A DNA stretch of 64,000 bases from Lithodes maja (Eukaryota > Arthropoda > Malacostraca > Decapoda > Lithodidae). Positions within the stretch are counted from its first letter, which is position 1. Each line of letters begins with the position of its first letter. Positions 41,440-52,440 of this stretch are shown one piece after another. A model generated the notes under the pieces. The model did not search any database, was not told where the DNA came from, and saw only the letters and a list, made by a program, of their open reading frames with translations. A program made the position numbers and the translations under genes. The stretch spans positions 1-64,000 of the forward strand of contig JBAKBP010007167.1 of NCBI GenBank assembly GCA_037953745.1, read 5' to 3'.

Positions 41440-44400
41440 CCCTATGATGGGCTTGTCCCTCCTCCCCAGCTAGGTCTGAGGGAAGCTTGCAATATTCGGC
41501 TCTTAGACAATATTTCTGGCTGCCCCAGCCTACCTGGTGAGAGAACAAAATCTACGTCTAGTGAGGGAGGGACGTGTGGGCTCCATGACTAGTGGGTGGT
41601 TACTGGCGTGGTGGTGGCGCGATGCAGGAGTGCGGGCGGGGTGGTATCCAGAGTTGACATGTAGTATTATATACACACCAATTTTCAGCCGCCTGACTAT
41701 AAACGCGCGCGGTTTTGGTAGGCGTTCAAAAGCTCTGTACATGTCAGATTGACTTAACCAAGTATATGACTGTGTGAGATAGTCTATATGTACAGTATAC
41801 GTGTGTGAGAAAGTAGGTTGTAACTCGAAAACCCGCCTCCCCAGATGGATCTGAGGGAAACTTTTAATATTCGGCTCTCAGAAAATATTATCGAGTTACC
41901 CCAGGCCTACCTGGTGAGAGTACATTTAAGATTGACTTATACTTGTTGGTGAGTGTGTGAGATAGTCTATGTGTACATTATACGTGTGTGATAAATTCGG
42001 TTGTAACTTGAAAACCCGCCTCCCCAGCTGGGTCTGAGGGAAACTTGTAATATCCGGCTCTCTGGTATCGAGTTACCCCAGCCTACCTGGTGGGAGATTG
42101 GGGGAAACTGAAATATTCGGCTCTCAGGTAATATTCACTTCCCTCAACCTACCACCTGGTGAGAGCACAATCTACGTATATATATATAAGATGGGCTTAC
42201 CCAGGACTTTATTATTAATGTACTAGTATACGTGATTAATGTGGGTGGGACCCGACGCTAGCCCATCTGACATCTAGACATAGATTGTGCTCTCACCAGA
42301 TAGTCTGGGGAGAAGTGTCAATATTACAACTTCCCTCAAACCAGTTGGTCAAGCCAATCTTACTAGATTGTGCTAGCTTCCACAGGGTCCCACCAACTAT
42401 ATATATATATATATATATATGTGAAAGTAGGTGAAAACCCTCCTCTCCAGCTGGTCTGGTGGAAACTAAAACATTGGACTTTCAAGGAATGTTATACTTC
42501 CTCCAGACTACCTGGTGAGAGCACAATCTACGTATGCATGTAAGATTGGCTGATGTTTTTTTATCTAACCCTTTCCAATCCATCCAAATGTGGTAAGGGT
42601 CAATTTGGGGTTATGTACGATCCTTTTTTATTTAGAGCTCCTCCCAGCTGGTCTGGTGGAAACTGAAACATTTGACTCTAAAGGAATGTAAGCTTTCCCC
42701 CAAACCACCTGGTGAGAGCACAATCTACGAACTTGGATGTATACGTGTAGTGTAGGTGGGACCCTATGGAAGTTATGGGCCGTTGTTTGTGTAACAGTCT
42801 CATCATTCAAGGGTCTGGGGGAAACTGATAATCCAGCCAAATGTGGTAAGGGTCAATTCGGGATTATATATGACTTTTTTTATTTAGAGCCGTTGTTTGT
42901 GTAACAGTCTCATCATTCAAGGGTCTGGGGGAAACTGATATATTCGGCTCTCATAGAGCCGTTGTTTGTGTAACAGTCTCATCATTCAAGGGTACTATTC
43001 GTATATATATATGTGTGTGTGAAAACCCGCCTCCCCAGATGGGTCTGGGGGAAACTGATATATTAGGCTCTAAGGCAATATATCACTTCCCTCAGGCTGC
43101 CACCTGGTGAGGGTACAATCTACGTCTACATATAAGATGGGCAAAAGTAGGTGAAAACCCTCCTCCCAGCTGGTCTGGTGGAAACTGAAACATTCGACTC
43201 TCAAGGCATGTAAGCCTTCCCCCAGACTACCTGGTGAGAAGGGCCAGTTCGGGGTTATTATAAGACTTTTCTTTATTTAGATCCATCTACTCGCATATGT
43301 GTGTGTGTGTGTGAAAGTAGGTGAAAATCCGCCTCCCCAGATGGGTCTGGGGGAAACTGAAATATTCGGCTCTCACGTAATATCTCACTTCCCTCAGCCT
43401 GCCACCCCTTAAACTCCAGGAGTTTTGTCTTCTCATCATACCTGTCCTGCATAAGTGCTTGCGACCCTACCAAATTCCTACCTGCCAACTCTAGGCTTCT
43501 CAGCATTCTCTCTCTGCTCTCGAGGACATACTTTAACATGGAACATGGTTTTGCTGTGCCCTCCCAGATTTCTCTAAACATGTTGACCTGATGTCCAAAA
43601 ACTAACTCATTGGGACTAAACCCTAGGCTTTTTGTGAGGCACAATCTACGTTTACATATCATATAGGAGCTATATACAACTGTTTTTTATTTTGAACCGT
43701 TTTATTCACCAACAAATATACCATTAAACGAAATGGAACAAAGGGCACGTTTTTTCAGTATCCTTAGCCCAGAGTCGACACTCAACAGAGCGTGTTTAGA
43801 AGGGGTAGGAAGGTGTGCTGCTTAACCCTGCGGGTTCTCTTCCCTAAGCCCGTGCCTTTGATTTTAATTGCCCCCGTAGGTTCTGCAGCCCTAGGACGGC
43901 CTCCTGCGTAGGGATAGCAGTGGTAGTGGTTGTTGCAGTGGCCTGGGTCGTGGTGGCAGTGTCCCGGAACACCAATGACGTACCTCTGTACCTTTGCCGT
44001 GCTTGCACGTGTTTTCCGTGCTTTGGGTGCTGGTGTTTCGTCCTCCGAGCTGTAGGACGTGTCGTACTGGTGGCTAGGGTCTTTAGCAGCCACCCTCTAC
44101 CTTCCACGGTGGCTAACACCACCAGAAGGAGGGCTGGTTGTGTCATCAGGGAGCGAGCGCGAGGGACGTGTGGGCTCCATGACTAGTGCTTGGTTACTGG
44201 CGCGGTGGTGAGTGCGGGGCTAACGTGTGGGGGGTGGTTGTTACGCCCTGTTTTTCTACAGGATTAACTTGGGTAATGTGAGTTCTAACTGACATAAGGC
44301 TGATGTGTGCGTGAAAGTGGGTGAAAACCCCCCTCCCTAGATGGGTCCTGGGGGAAACTGAAATATTCGGCTCTCAGGTAATATCTCACTTCCCTCAGTA

Positions 44401-44850
44401 TATACGACTTTTTTATTTAGAGCCGTACTGAAATATTCGGCTCTCAGGTAATATCTCACTTCCCTCAGTATATACGACGTTTTTATTTAGAGCCGTACTA
44501 CTTGCATATATATGTGTGTGTGTGTGAAAGTAGGTGAAAACCCGCCTCCCCAGATGGGGCTGGGGAAACTGAAATATTCGGCTCTAAGGTAATATTGCAC
44601 TTCCCTCAGCCTGCCACCTGATGAGAGCACAATCTACGTCTACTTCGGCGAAGACATATAATGGGGAAGAGACTCTACGTGTGTGAAAGTAGGTGAAAAC
44701 CCTCCTCCCAGATGGGTCTGGGGGATACTGAAATATTCTATCTTCTCCGTTCCTGAGTTTGTGAATATAAGATGAAGAAGACACACAATGGGGAAGAGAC
44801 TCTGTGTGTGAGATAGTTGGTTGATGGGAGGGACACCTGGTGAGAGTGGA
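41440..44850. repeat. Dispersed/tandem GGTCTGGGGGAAACT satellite
   Basis: At least a dozen diverged copies of a unit with CCTCCCCAG, (G)GGTCTGGGGGAAACTGAAA, ATTCGGCTCTCA, ACTTCCCTCAG and ACCTGGTGAGAGCACAATCTACGT. They occur for example near 41840, 42020, 42450, 42640, 42920, 43040, 43170, 43340, 44340, 44550 and 44700; one near 42270-42330 is inverted. Units vary from about 100 to 300 bp and are separated by (TA)n and (TG)n tracts. A GGGACGTGTGGGCTCCATGA segment occurs twice (41568, 44161). No gene except an integrase fragment. Confidence 0.75.
43400..43650 (-). pseudogene. Gypsy integrase C-terminal fragment
   Basis: The minus strand encodes TKSLGFSPNELVFGHQV, the conserved end of Ty3/Gypsy integrase catalytic domains. 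About 60 residues follow, including ESRERMLRSLELAGRNL and ALMQDRYDEKT, which lie between the catalytic core and the GPY/F module. Both ends break off into satellite sequence (the 3' end at KLLEFKGWQ). A lone fragment about 80 codons long; no other part of the element is nearby. Confidence 0.8.
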
Positions 44851-44875
44851 TTACATGCAAAATATAAGTCTAATT

Positions 44876-46690
44876 TTGTTTGATGGTGACGGCTGTTACC
44901 TGTCCGTGTGTTATATACAGTGTACCAGTGTATGTGGAAGTTATGGGCGAGCTAAACAAACTTTTACTTTTCACTAGGTGGGATCCGACGCTGTCCGTGT
45001 GTACCTTCGCCATTCCTGAGTTTGTGAGTATAAGATGTGATGGTGACGGCTGTTACCTGTCCGTGTGTTATATACAGTGTACCAGTGTATGTGGAAGTTA
45101 TGGGCGAGCTAAACCAACTTTTACTTCACTAGGTGGGACCCGACGCTGTCCGTGTGTACCTTCGCCATTCCTGAGTTTGTGAGTATAAGATGTGATGGTG
45201 AGGTTTTTGAGAAACATATTTTCGATTCTGGGCGAATGGCTGGGCGAAAATAAAATCTAAGACCATGTCTAGAAGCAGCTCGCCGAGAAAAATCGAATGA
45301 CACCAAGTAGAATTCCCTATTTTGGGCTACAGAGGACTTTTAACCTCCTCGGCACCGTCACGTACACATATACTTGATAAGCGCTTCAGTAAAATATAAC
45401 GTTCCGTACACACGTACGTGATAAATTAAAAGAAATGCTGCCAGTCGGTTTTGCTGCCTGGGGCTCTATCTATGGTACTGTATGTCACACTGGGGGGTAT
45501 AGGAAGCTCCGCCCCTTTCCCCAGCAGCCAACCAGAGCCCTGTGACGTCACCGAGGCTCGACTAATGAGAGGGAGATTTTTTCCCCAGGGCCCAGTTTTC
45601 CCCTAGGCCCCACCCACACAGGATTATAGTGCTTTTGTGTCTCCATGCATTCGCCATCTTGGTCTTCATACGCATTATTATGCCATTTATTATTATTATT
45701 ATCATTATTATTATTTACGTGTATTTAGTAGGGAACATTTGATAACTTCTACTACTGATACTACTGATACTACTTCTAATACTTCTAATACTGCTATCCT
45801 GTTGTACCTAACTACTCTACTATACAAATTAATGGGTATTTGGCAAGGTTTAGTGGGTGGATAATGCGCGTGGGAGGGATGAAGGCTGGGAGCGGTATGT
45901 AGGCCTACTGAGCGGGATGGCCGCGCGGTGCCGAAGGGGTTAAAGTCCAAAAAACGGAACCCGGCTGTTACCTGTCCGTGTGTTATATACAGTGTACCAG
46001 TGTATGTGGAAGTTATGGGCGAGCTAAACAAACTTTTACTTCACTAGGTGGGACCCGACGCTGTCCGTGTGTACCTTCGCCATTCCTGAGTTTGTGAGTA
46101 TAAGATGTGATGGTGACGGATGTTACCTGTCCGTGTGTTATATACAGTGTACCAGTGTATGTGGAAGTTATGGGCGAGCTAAACAAACTTTTACTTCACT
46201 AGGTGGGACCCGACGCTGTCCGTGTGTACCATCGCCATTCCTGAGTTTGTGAGTATAAGATGTGATGGTGACGGCTGTTACCTGTCCTATATACAGTGTA
46301 CCAGTGTATGTGGAAGTTATGGGCGAGCTAAACAAACTTTTACTTCACTAGGTAGGACCCGACGCTGTCCGTGTGTACCTTCGCCATTCCTGAGTTTGTG
46401 AGTATAAGATGTGATGGTGACGGCTGTTACCTGTCCGTGTGTTATATACAGTGTACCAGTGTATGTGGAAGTTATGGGCGAGCTAAACAAACTTTTACTT
46501 CACTAGGTGGGACCCGACGCTGTCCGTGTGTACCTTCGCCATTCCTGAGTTTGTGAGTATAAGATGTGATGGTGACGGCTGTTACCTGTCCGTGTGTTAT
46601 ATACAGTAAACCAGTGTGTGTGGAAGTTATGGGCGAGCTAAACAAAACTTTTACTTCACTAGGTGGGACCCGACGCTGTCCGTGTGTCTA
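44876..46690 (+). repeat. ~152-bp tandem repeat, interrupted
   Basis: Unit copies marked by GTTACCTGTCCGTGTG start at about 44894, 45049, 45967, 46120, 46424 and 46577, with a shortened one at 46275. Each also has TGTGGAAGTTATGGGCGAGC and GGTGGGACCCGACGCTGTCC. The array is broken between about 45196 and 45965 by unrelated sequence and a TTAA MITE. The 61-aa frames in it are satellite-encoded and not genes. Confidence 0.9.
45344..45939. mobile_element. piggyBac-type MITE
   Basis: TTAA at 45340-45343 and 45940-45943 flank 596 bp whose ends are inverted copies: CCTCCTCGGCACCG versus CCCCTTCGGCACCG (12 of 14 match). The inverted similarity extends outside the TTAA (GGACTT/AAGTCC). No transposase. 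It holds a TGACGTCAC box at about 45541, comparable to the promoter region of the complete piggyBac at 53.7 kb, plus (TTA)n. Confidence 0.7.
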
Positions 46691-46928
46691 AACTGACTAC
46701 CTAGGTATTCGAGAAACTGAAAGTTACACTATTGTCTCGAGGAGCTAGCAAAGGTATCACCCTATGAAAAAATCCCCTAATAAGAGTTTTGAAGTATTTT
46801 TCAAGGGAACATGCTAATAAATTATCCAAAAAGGCTAGACTCGATTTGATGAATATATGTTCACTAGCATATTATGAGACTAGTACCACTGCATCCTTCA
46901 ACATTATTGGGTGTTTATATAAACAAAA

Positions 46929-47279
46929 TCAACCCGTAGCAATATGACAAGTTAACTGGGAGACCATACCACCCGCCTCGCTCAAATTAATAATCTTTTT
47001 ATTCACATCTAAATAATCTTGAATTCCGATAATACCCGGGCTCTTTGACCATTGTAATTCATCAATCGTTTCCTTAGCGGCCATCTGATGAAGACTAGCT
47101 CCTTCAACTTTACCCACCGGAGCCGGACCGCAAATTATATTGTCATTGGATGATATACTAGCCGTAGTATAATCTGTCATTTTATTGGGGGGAACCCTGA
47201 GAAATAGTGTGAACGCTTGACCCCAATAAAGCACCTCATCCATCCTATAATCGTCCGTTAACCCCACTATTTTCAACAT
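46929..47279 (-). CDS. Macrosatellite minus-strand ORF, copy 1 (116 aa)
   Basis: Same protein as at 50664-51014. It starts at an ATG at 47279 whose second codon is Leu (CTG-like change from TGG in copy 2). Downstream it overlaps the truncated 3' remnant of the plus-strand gene (about 46884-46939, ending in TAG). Its partner is thus broken in this unit, while this frame is still open. Confidence 0.5.
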   Translation of the reverse strand: MLKIVGLTDDYRMDEVLYWGQAFTLFLRVPPNKMTDYTTASISSNDNIICGPAPVGKVEGASLHQMAAKETIDELQWSKSPGIIGIQDYLDVNKKIINLSEAGGMVSQLTCHIATG

Positions 47280-47901
47280 GAGGATGAATAATTTTGTTCA
47301 TGAAGTGTTGTATTTGTGTACGCATTATTATGTTCTTGACTTTTTACTAGAATATAATCTCCATTATGGTTTAGGGCCAAACTTCTGATAAGGTTGGCAG
47401 AAACACCATCATATATGGCGACGGTGACAGCACCTGTCCGTGTGTATCTCTCCTCCGTTGTGAATATACAAAAATATAAGTTTAATGTTTGTTTCATTTT
47501 ACATCCTAACAAAGATTTTTCCCCTATATCGGTGGGACCCTGTGGAAGTTATGGGGATGATGGGCAGGAATCCTCGAGTGTGCTCGGAGACCGTCTGAGG
47601 CTAGATTTCGACAGTCAGTACACTGGTTTTAGGTGCATATCACACCCTTTAACTGTAGTAAGGTTACGGATTGGTGTGGCTGTAGAAGCCCACATTCTCA
47701 ACTCTTATATGCTAAAATATAAACTGACTACCTAGATATTCGAGAAACTGAAAGTTGACAAAAAACTCACTCCCTCCATTTCTTGATCGAGCTACTAGAA
47801 TATTTTTGGTAGTTCAACTTTTAGTATTGGACTCTTCGAGTGTGTTTAAACATAGATATATATATATAGTCTTTAGCACTCAGAATTTTTAGTACACTAA
47901 A

Positions 47902-48135
47902 ATGGAACAGCACTATTGTCTCGAGGAGCTAGCAAAGGTATCACCCTATGAAAAAAATCCCCTAATAAGAGTTTTGAAGTATTTTTCAAGGGAACATGCT
48001 AATAAATTAGCCAAAAAGGATAGACTCGATTTGATGAATATATGTTCACTAGCATATTATGAGACTATTCCCATATTAGATGCAAATATGAGCTTGGGAT
48101 ATATAAGACAATTACACACTGTACAACGAAACTAA
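47902..48135 (+). pseudogene. Macrosatellite plus-strand ORF, truncated copy
   Basis: 77 codons. The first 65 match the 122-aa version at 50306 (with extra QHYCL codons near the start), then the frame departs after MSLG because the unit is deleted at this point. TATA and upstream region are preserved. Confidence 0.6.
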
Positions 48136-48192
48136 CCCTAGACCCTGAGAAATAGTGTGAACGCTTGACCCCAATAAAGCACCTCATCCATC

Positions 48193-48456
48193 CTATAATT
48201 GTCCGTTAACCCCACTATTTTCCACATGAGGATGAATAATTTTGTTCATGAAGTGTTGTATTTGTGTACGCATATGTTCTTGACTTTTTACTAGAAAATA
48301 ATCTCCATTATGGTTTAGGGCCAAACTTCTGATAAGGTTGGCAGAAACACCATCATATATGGCGACGGTGACAGCACCTGTCCGTGTGTATCTCTCCTCC
48401 GTTGTAAATATACAAAAATATAAGTTTAATGTTTGTTTCATTTTACATCCTAACAA
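48193..48456 (-). pseudogene. Macrosatellite minus-strand 5' ORF, copy
   Basis: An 87-codon frame. Its first 30 codons come from host repeat sequence and the rest (DGVSANLIRSLALNHNGDY...) is shared with the copies at 49128, 49971, 51008 and 52109. The downstream 116-aa part is deleted in this unit. Confidence 0.5.
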
Positions 48457-48848
48457 AGATTTTTCCCCTATATCGGTGGGACCCTGTGGAAGCTATGGCG
48501 ATGATGGGCAGGAATCCTCGAGTGTGCTCGGAGACCGTCTGAGGCTAGATTTCGACAGTCAGTACACTGGTTTTAGGTGCATATCACACCCGTTAACTGT
48601 AGTAAGGTTACGGATTGGTGTGGCTGTAGAAGCCCACATTCTCAACTCTTATATGCTAAAATATAAACTGACTACCTAGATATTCGAGAAACTGAAAGTT
48701 GACAAAAAAATCACTCCCTCCATTTCTTGATTGAGCTACTAGAATATTTTTTGGTAGTTCAACTTTTAGTATTGGACTCTTCGAGTGTGTTTAAACATAG
48801 ATATATATATATATAGTCTTTAGCACTCAGGATTTTTAGTACACTAAA

Positions 48849-49064
48849 ATGGAACTCGAGGAGCTAGCAAAGGTATCACCCTATGAAAAAAATCCCCTAA
48901 TAAGAGTTTTGAAGTATTTTTCAAGGGAACATGCTACTAAATTATCCAAAAAGGATAGACTCGATTTGATGAATATATGTTCACTAGCATATTATGAGAC
49001 TATTCCCATATTAGATGCAAATATGAGCTTGGAATATATAGGACAATTACACACGGTACAATGA
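48849..49064 (+). pseudogene. Macrosatellite plus-strand ORF, truncated copy
   Basis: 71 codons, starting MELEELAKVSPYEKN and following the full-length copy through MSLEY before ending early at the same deletion type as 47902-48135. Confidence 0.6.
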
Positions 49065-49127
49065 AACTAACCCTAGACCCTGAGAAATAGTGTGAACGCT
49101 TGACCCCAATAAAGCACCTCATCCATC

Positions 49128-49391
49128 CTATAATTGTCCGTTAACCCCACTATTTTCCACATGAGGATGAATAATTTTGTTCATGAAGTGTTGTATTTGT
49201 GTACGCATATGTTCTTGACTTTTTACTAGAATATAATCTCCATTATGGTTTAGGGCCAAACTTCTGATAAGGTTGGCAGAAACACCATCATATATGGCGA
49301 CGGTGACAGCACCTGTCCGTGTGTATCTCTCCTCCGTTGCGAATATACAAAAATATAAGTTTAATGTTTGTTTCATTTTACATCCTAACAA
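49128..49391 (-). pseudogene. Macrosatellite minus-strand 5' ORF, copy
   Basis: 87 codons, nearly identical to 48193-48456. It overlaps the reading frame of the would-be 116-aa ORF in the +1 frame, but that ORF is deleted in this unit. Confidence 0.5.
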
Positions 49392-49654
49392 AGATTTTTC
49401 CCCTATATCGGTGGGACCCTGTGGAAGCTATGGCGATGATGGGCAGGAATCCTCGAGTGTGCTCGGAGACCGTCTGAGGCTAGATTTCGACAGTCAGTAC
49501 ACTGGTTTTAGGTGCATATCACACCCGTTAGCAGATACAAGTAATATTACTATAGAACAAAATGGCTCGCCTTCAGAAAGTGCAAATACAATACCATTAA
49601 CAAAAAAGGTACCACTGCATCCTTCAACATTATTGGGTGTTTATATAAATAAAA

Positions 49655-50005
49655 TCAACCCGTAGCAATATGACAAGTTAACTGGGAGACCATACCACCC
49701 GCCTCGCTCAAATTAATAATCTTTTTATTCACATCTAAATAATCTTGAATTCCGATAATACCCGGGCTCTTTGACCATTGTAATTCATCAACCTTTTCCT
49801 TAGCGGCCATCTGATGAAGACTAGCTCCTTCAACTTTACCCACCGGAGCCGGACCGCAAATTATATTGTCATTGGATGATATACTAGCCGTAGTATAATC
49901 TGTCATTTTATTGGGGGGAACCCTGAGAAATAGTGTGAACGCTTGACCCCAATAAAGCACCTCATCCATCCTATAATTGTCCGTTAACCCCACTATTTTC
50001 CACAT
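49655..50005 (-). CDS. Macrosatellite minus-strand ORF, copy 2 (116 aa)
   Basis: 116 aa from the ATG at 50005 (second residue Trp). It is the same protein as at 50664 with a few substitutions (NYRM, EKVDEL). Its start overlaps the upstream 60-codon frame 49971-50153 by 35 nt in +1. Downstream it overlaps the 3' end of a chimeric plus-strand frame (ending 49665) that retains the plus-strand protein's C-terminus only. Confidence 0.5.
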   Translation of the reverse strand: MWKIVGLTDNYRMDEVLYWGQAFTLFLRVPPNKMTDYTTASISSNDNIICGPAPVGKVEGASLHQMAAKEKVDELQWSKSPGIIGIQDYLDVNKKIINLSEAGGMVSQLTCHIATG

Positions 50006-50249
50006 GAGGATGAATAATTTTGTTCATGAAGTGTTGTATTTGTGTACGCATATGTTCTTGACTTTTTACTAGAATATAATCTCCATTATGGTTTAGGGCC
50101 AAACTTCTGATAAGGTTGGCAGAAACACCATCATATATGGCGACGGCTGTCACCTGTCCATGTGTATCTCTCCTCCGTTGTGAATATACAAAAATATAAG
50201 TTTAATTTTTTGGTAGTTCAACTTTTAGTATTGGACTCCTCGAGTGTGT

Positions 50250-50275
50250 TTAAACATAGATATATATATATAGTC
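50250..50275 (+). promoter_or_regulatory. TATA element of the macrosatellite plus-strand ORF
   Basis: ATAGATATATATATATAGTC lies about 35-55 nt upstream of the ATG at 50306, followed by GCACTCAG, a plausible start site. The same block precedes the copies at 47902, 48849 and 51639. Confidence 0.55.
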
Positions 50276-50305
50276 TTTAGCACTCAGAATTTTTAGTACA
50301 CTAAA

Positions 50306-50674
50306 ATGGAACTCGAGGAGCTAGCAAAGGTATCACCCTATGAAAAAAATCCCCTAATAAGAGTTTTGAAGTATTTTTCAAGGGAACATGCTAATAAATT
50401 ATCCAAAAAGGATAGACTCGATTTGATGAATATATGTTCACTAGCATATTATGAGACTATTCCCATATTAGATGCAAATATGAGCTTGGAATATCTGGCC
50501 CATAAGACAATTACACACGGTACAACGAAACTAACCCTAGCAGATACAAGTAATATTACTATAGAACAAAATGGCTCGCCTTCAGAAAGTGAAAATACAA
50601 TACCATTAACAAAAAAGGTACCACTGCATCCTTCAACATTATTGGGTGTTTATATAAACAAAATCAACCCGTAG
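50306..50674 (+). CDS. Macrosatellite plus-strand ORF, full-length copy (122 aa)
   Basis: The longest intact version: 122 aa, acidic-basic helical N-terminus (ELAKVSPYEKN, LKYFSREHANKLSKKDRLDL), a middle with LADTSNITIEQNG, and a C-terminus ending KVPLHPSTLLGVYINK. No signal peptide, membrane span or known domain. It has its own TATA region and ends in TAG, overlapping by 11 bp the stop of the minus-strand ORF. Tail-to-tail overlap and compactness are like the VWA/membrane pair in the virus-like block, so I infer a viral origin, unproven. Other copies are truncated (47902, 48849) or frameshifted (51639). Confidence 0.6.
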   Translation: MELEELAKVSPYEKNPLIRVLKYFSREHANKLSKKDRLDLMNICSLAYYETIPILDANMSLEYLAHKTITHGTTKLTLADTSNITIEQNGSPSESENTIPLTKKVPLHPSTLLGVYINKINP

Positions 50675-51014
50675 CAATATGACAAGTTAACTGGGAGACC
50701 ATACCACCCGCCTCGCTCAAATTAATAATCTTTTTATTCACATCTAAATAATCTTGAATTCCGATAATACCCGGGCTCTTTGACCATTGTAATTCATCAA
50801 TCGTTTCCTTAGCGGCCATCTGATGAAGACTAGCTCCTTCAACTTTACCCACCGGAGCCGGACCGCAAATTATATTGTCATTGGATGATATACTAGCCGT
50901 AGTATAATCTGTCATTTTATTGGGGGGAACCCTGAGAAATAGTGTGAACGCTTGACCCCAATAAAGCACCTCATCCATCCTATAATCGTCCGTTAACCCC
51001 ACTATTTTCAACAT
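50664..51014 (-). CDS. Macrosatellite minus-strand ORF, reference copy (116 aa)
   Basis: 116 aa. The N-terminal half has RMDEVLYWGQAFTLFLRVPP, a hydrophobic beta-like segment. The middle has NIICGPAPVGKVEGASLHQM, and the C-terminal half IIGIQDYLDVNKKIINLSEA. I do not recognise it. The 3' end overlaps the plus-strand 122-aa ORF. The 5' end abuts a second minus-strand frame (51008-51247) carrying SANLIRSLALNHNGDY, and the two may be one gene split by a frameshift: in other copies the frames overlap by 35 nt with a +1 offset. Three copies of this ORF (46929, 49655, 50664) remain open. Confidence 0.55.
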   Translation of the reverse strand: MLKIVGLTDDYRMDEVLYWGQAFTLFLRVPPNKMTDYTTASISSNDNIICGPAPVGKVEGASLHQMAAKETIDELQWSKSPGIIGIQDYLDVNKKIINLSEAGGMVSQLTCHIATG

Positions 51015-51247
51015 GAGGATGAATAATTTTGTTCATGAAGTGTTGTATTTGTGTACGCATTATTATGTTCTTGACTTTTTACTAGAATATAATCTCCATT
51101 ATGGTTTAGGGCCAAACTTCTGATAAGGTTGGCAGAAACACCATCATATATGGCGACGGTGACAGCACCTGTCCGTGTGTATCTCTCCTCCGTTGTGAAT
51201 ATACAAAAATATAAGTTTAATGTTTGTTTCATTTTACATCCTAACAA
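51008..51247 (-). pseudogene. Macrosatellite minus-strand 5' ORF, copy beside reference ORF
   Basis: 79 codons. The start (MLGCKMKQTLNLYF) lies in host repeat sequence and the remainder matches the 87-codon copies until EHNNAYTNT, where a 3-bp ATT insertion and altered frame change the end. Probably a broken 5' part of the minus-strand gene. Confidence 0.45.
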
Positions 51248-51638
51248 AGATTTTTCCCCTATATCGGTGGGACCCTGTGGAAGCTATGGCGATGATGGGC
51301 AGGAATCCTCGAGTGTGCTCGGAGACCGTCTGAGGCTAGATTTCGACAGTCAGTACATTGGTTTTAGGTGCATATCACACCCGTTAACTGTAGTAAGGTT
51401 ACGGATTGGTGTGGCTGTAGAAGCCCACATTCTCAACTCTTATAATGCTAAAATATAAACTGACTACCTAGATATTCGAGAAACTGAAAGTTGACAAAAA
51501 ACTCACTCCCTCCATTTCTTGATCGAGCTACTAGAATATTTTTTGGTAGTTCAACTTTTAGTATTGGACTCTTCGAGTGTGTTTAAACATAGATATATAT
51601 ATATAGTCTTTAGCACTCAGGATTTTTAGTACACTAAA

Positions 51639-52025
51639 ATGGAACTCGAGGAGCTAGCAAAGGTATCACCCTATGAAAAAAATCCCCTCATAAGAGTTTT
51701 GAAGTATTTTTCAAGGGAACATGCTAATAAATTAGCCAAAAAGGATAGACTCGATTTGATGAATATATGTTCACTAGCATATTATGAGACTATTCCCATA
51801 TTAGATGCAAATATGAGCTTGGAATATCTGGCCCATAAGACAATTACACACGGTACAACGAAACTAACCCTAGCAGATACAAGTAATATTACTATAAGAA
51901 CAAAATGGCTCGCCTTCAGAAAGTGCAAATACAATACCATTAACAAAAAAGGTACCACTGCATCCTTCAACATTATTGGGTGTTTATATAAACACAAATT
52001 ATATTGTCATTGGATGATATACTAG
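51639..52025 (+). pseudogene. Macrosatellite plus-strand ORF, frameshifted copy
   Basis: Matches the 122-aa copy up to SNITI. An extra A (ACTATAAGAAC versus ACTATAGAAC, near 51897) then shifts the frame, so the C-terminal 40 residues are unrelated. The convergent partner is largely deleted here. Confidence 0.65.
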
Positions 52026-52108
52026 CCGTAGTATAATCTGTCATTTTATTGGGGGGAACCCTGAGAAATAGTGTGAACGCTTGACCCCAATAAAGCACCT
52101 GATCCATC

Positions 52109-52372
52109 CTATAATTGTCCGTTAACCCCACTATTTTCCACATGAGGATGAATAATTTTGTTCATGAAGTGTTGTATTTGTGTACGCATATGTTCTTGAC
52201 TTTTTACTAGAATATAATCTCCATTATGGTTTAGGGCCAAACTTCTGATAAGGTTGGCAGAAACACCATCATATATGGCGACGGTGACAGCACCTGTCCA
52301 TGTGTATCTCTCCTCCGTTGTGAATATACAAAAATATAAGTTTAATGTTTGTTTCATTTTACATCCTAACAA
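52109..52372 (-). pseudogene. Macrosatellite minus-strand 5' ORF, last copy
   Basis: 87 codons, with one Trp substitution in the host-derived part. It is the last unit of the array; sequence after about 52440 is different. Confidence 0.45.
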
Positions 52373-52440
52373 AGATTTTTCCCCTATATCGGTGGGACCC
52401 TGTGGAAGCTATGGCGATGATGGGCAGGAATCCCTGAAAA

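Larger units (their letters stand above)
46700..52440. repeat. Macrosatellite carrying a virus-like gene pair
   Basis: Five imperfect units have starts of the plus-strand gene at about 46726 (partial), 47902, 48849, 50306 and 51639, a spacing of about 0.94-1.46 kb. A full unit contains, in order: a TATA promoter and plus-strand ORF; a convergent minus-strand ORF; host repeat sequence (GGTGACAGCACCTGTCC, GTGGGACCCTGTGGAAGC) related to the 152-bp satellite; and a conserved ~350-bp upstream region. Units differ by large internal deletions rather than point changes, implying recent amplification. Confidence 0.85.

Noticed and set aside
43782..44146. Overlapping minus-strand frames of 103 and 100 codons with an acidic/basic N-terminal look
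   Set aside because: The better-looking frame starts at GTG directly after a stop and changes to low-complexity His/Cys sequence; too weak to call a gene.
38721..45939. A single piggyBac copy running from TTAA at 38716 to TTAA at 45940
   Set aside because: The terminal repeats differ (CCCTTCGACCCCGG versus CCCCTTCGGCACCG), and the right end pairs better with 45344.
45121..46556. Repeated 61-codon frames in the 152-bp array
   Set aside because: Chance frames of a tandem repeat; identical copies reflect the DNA repeat, not a gene.
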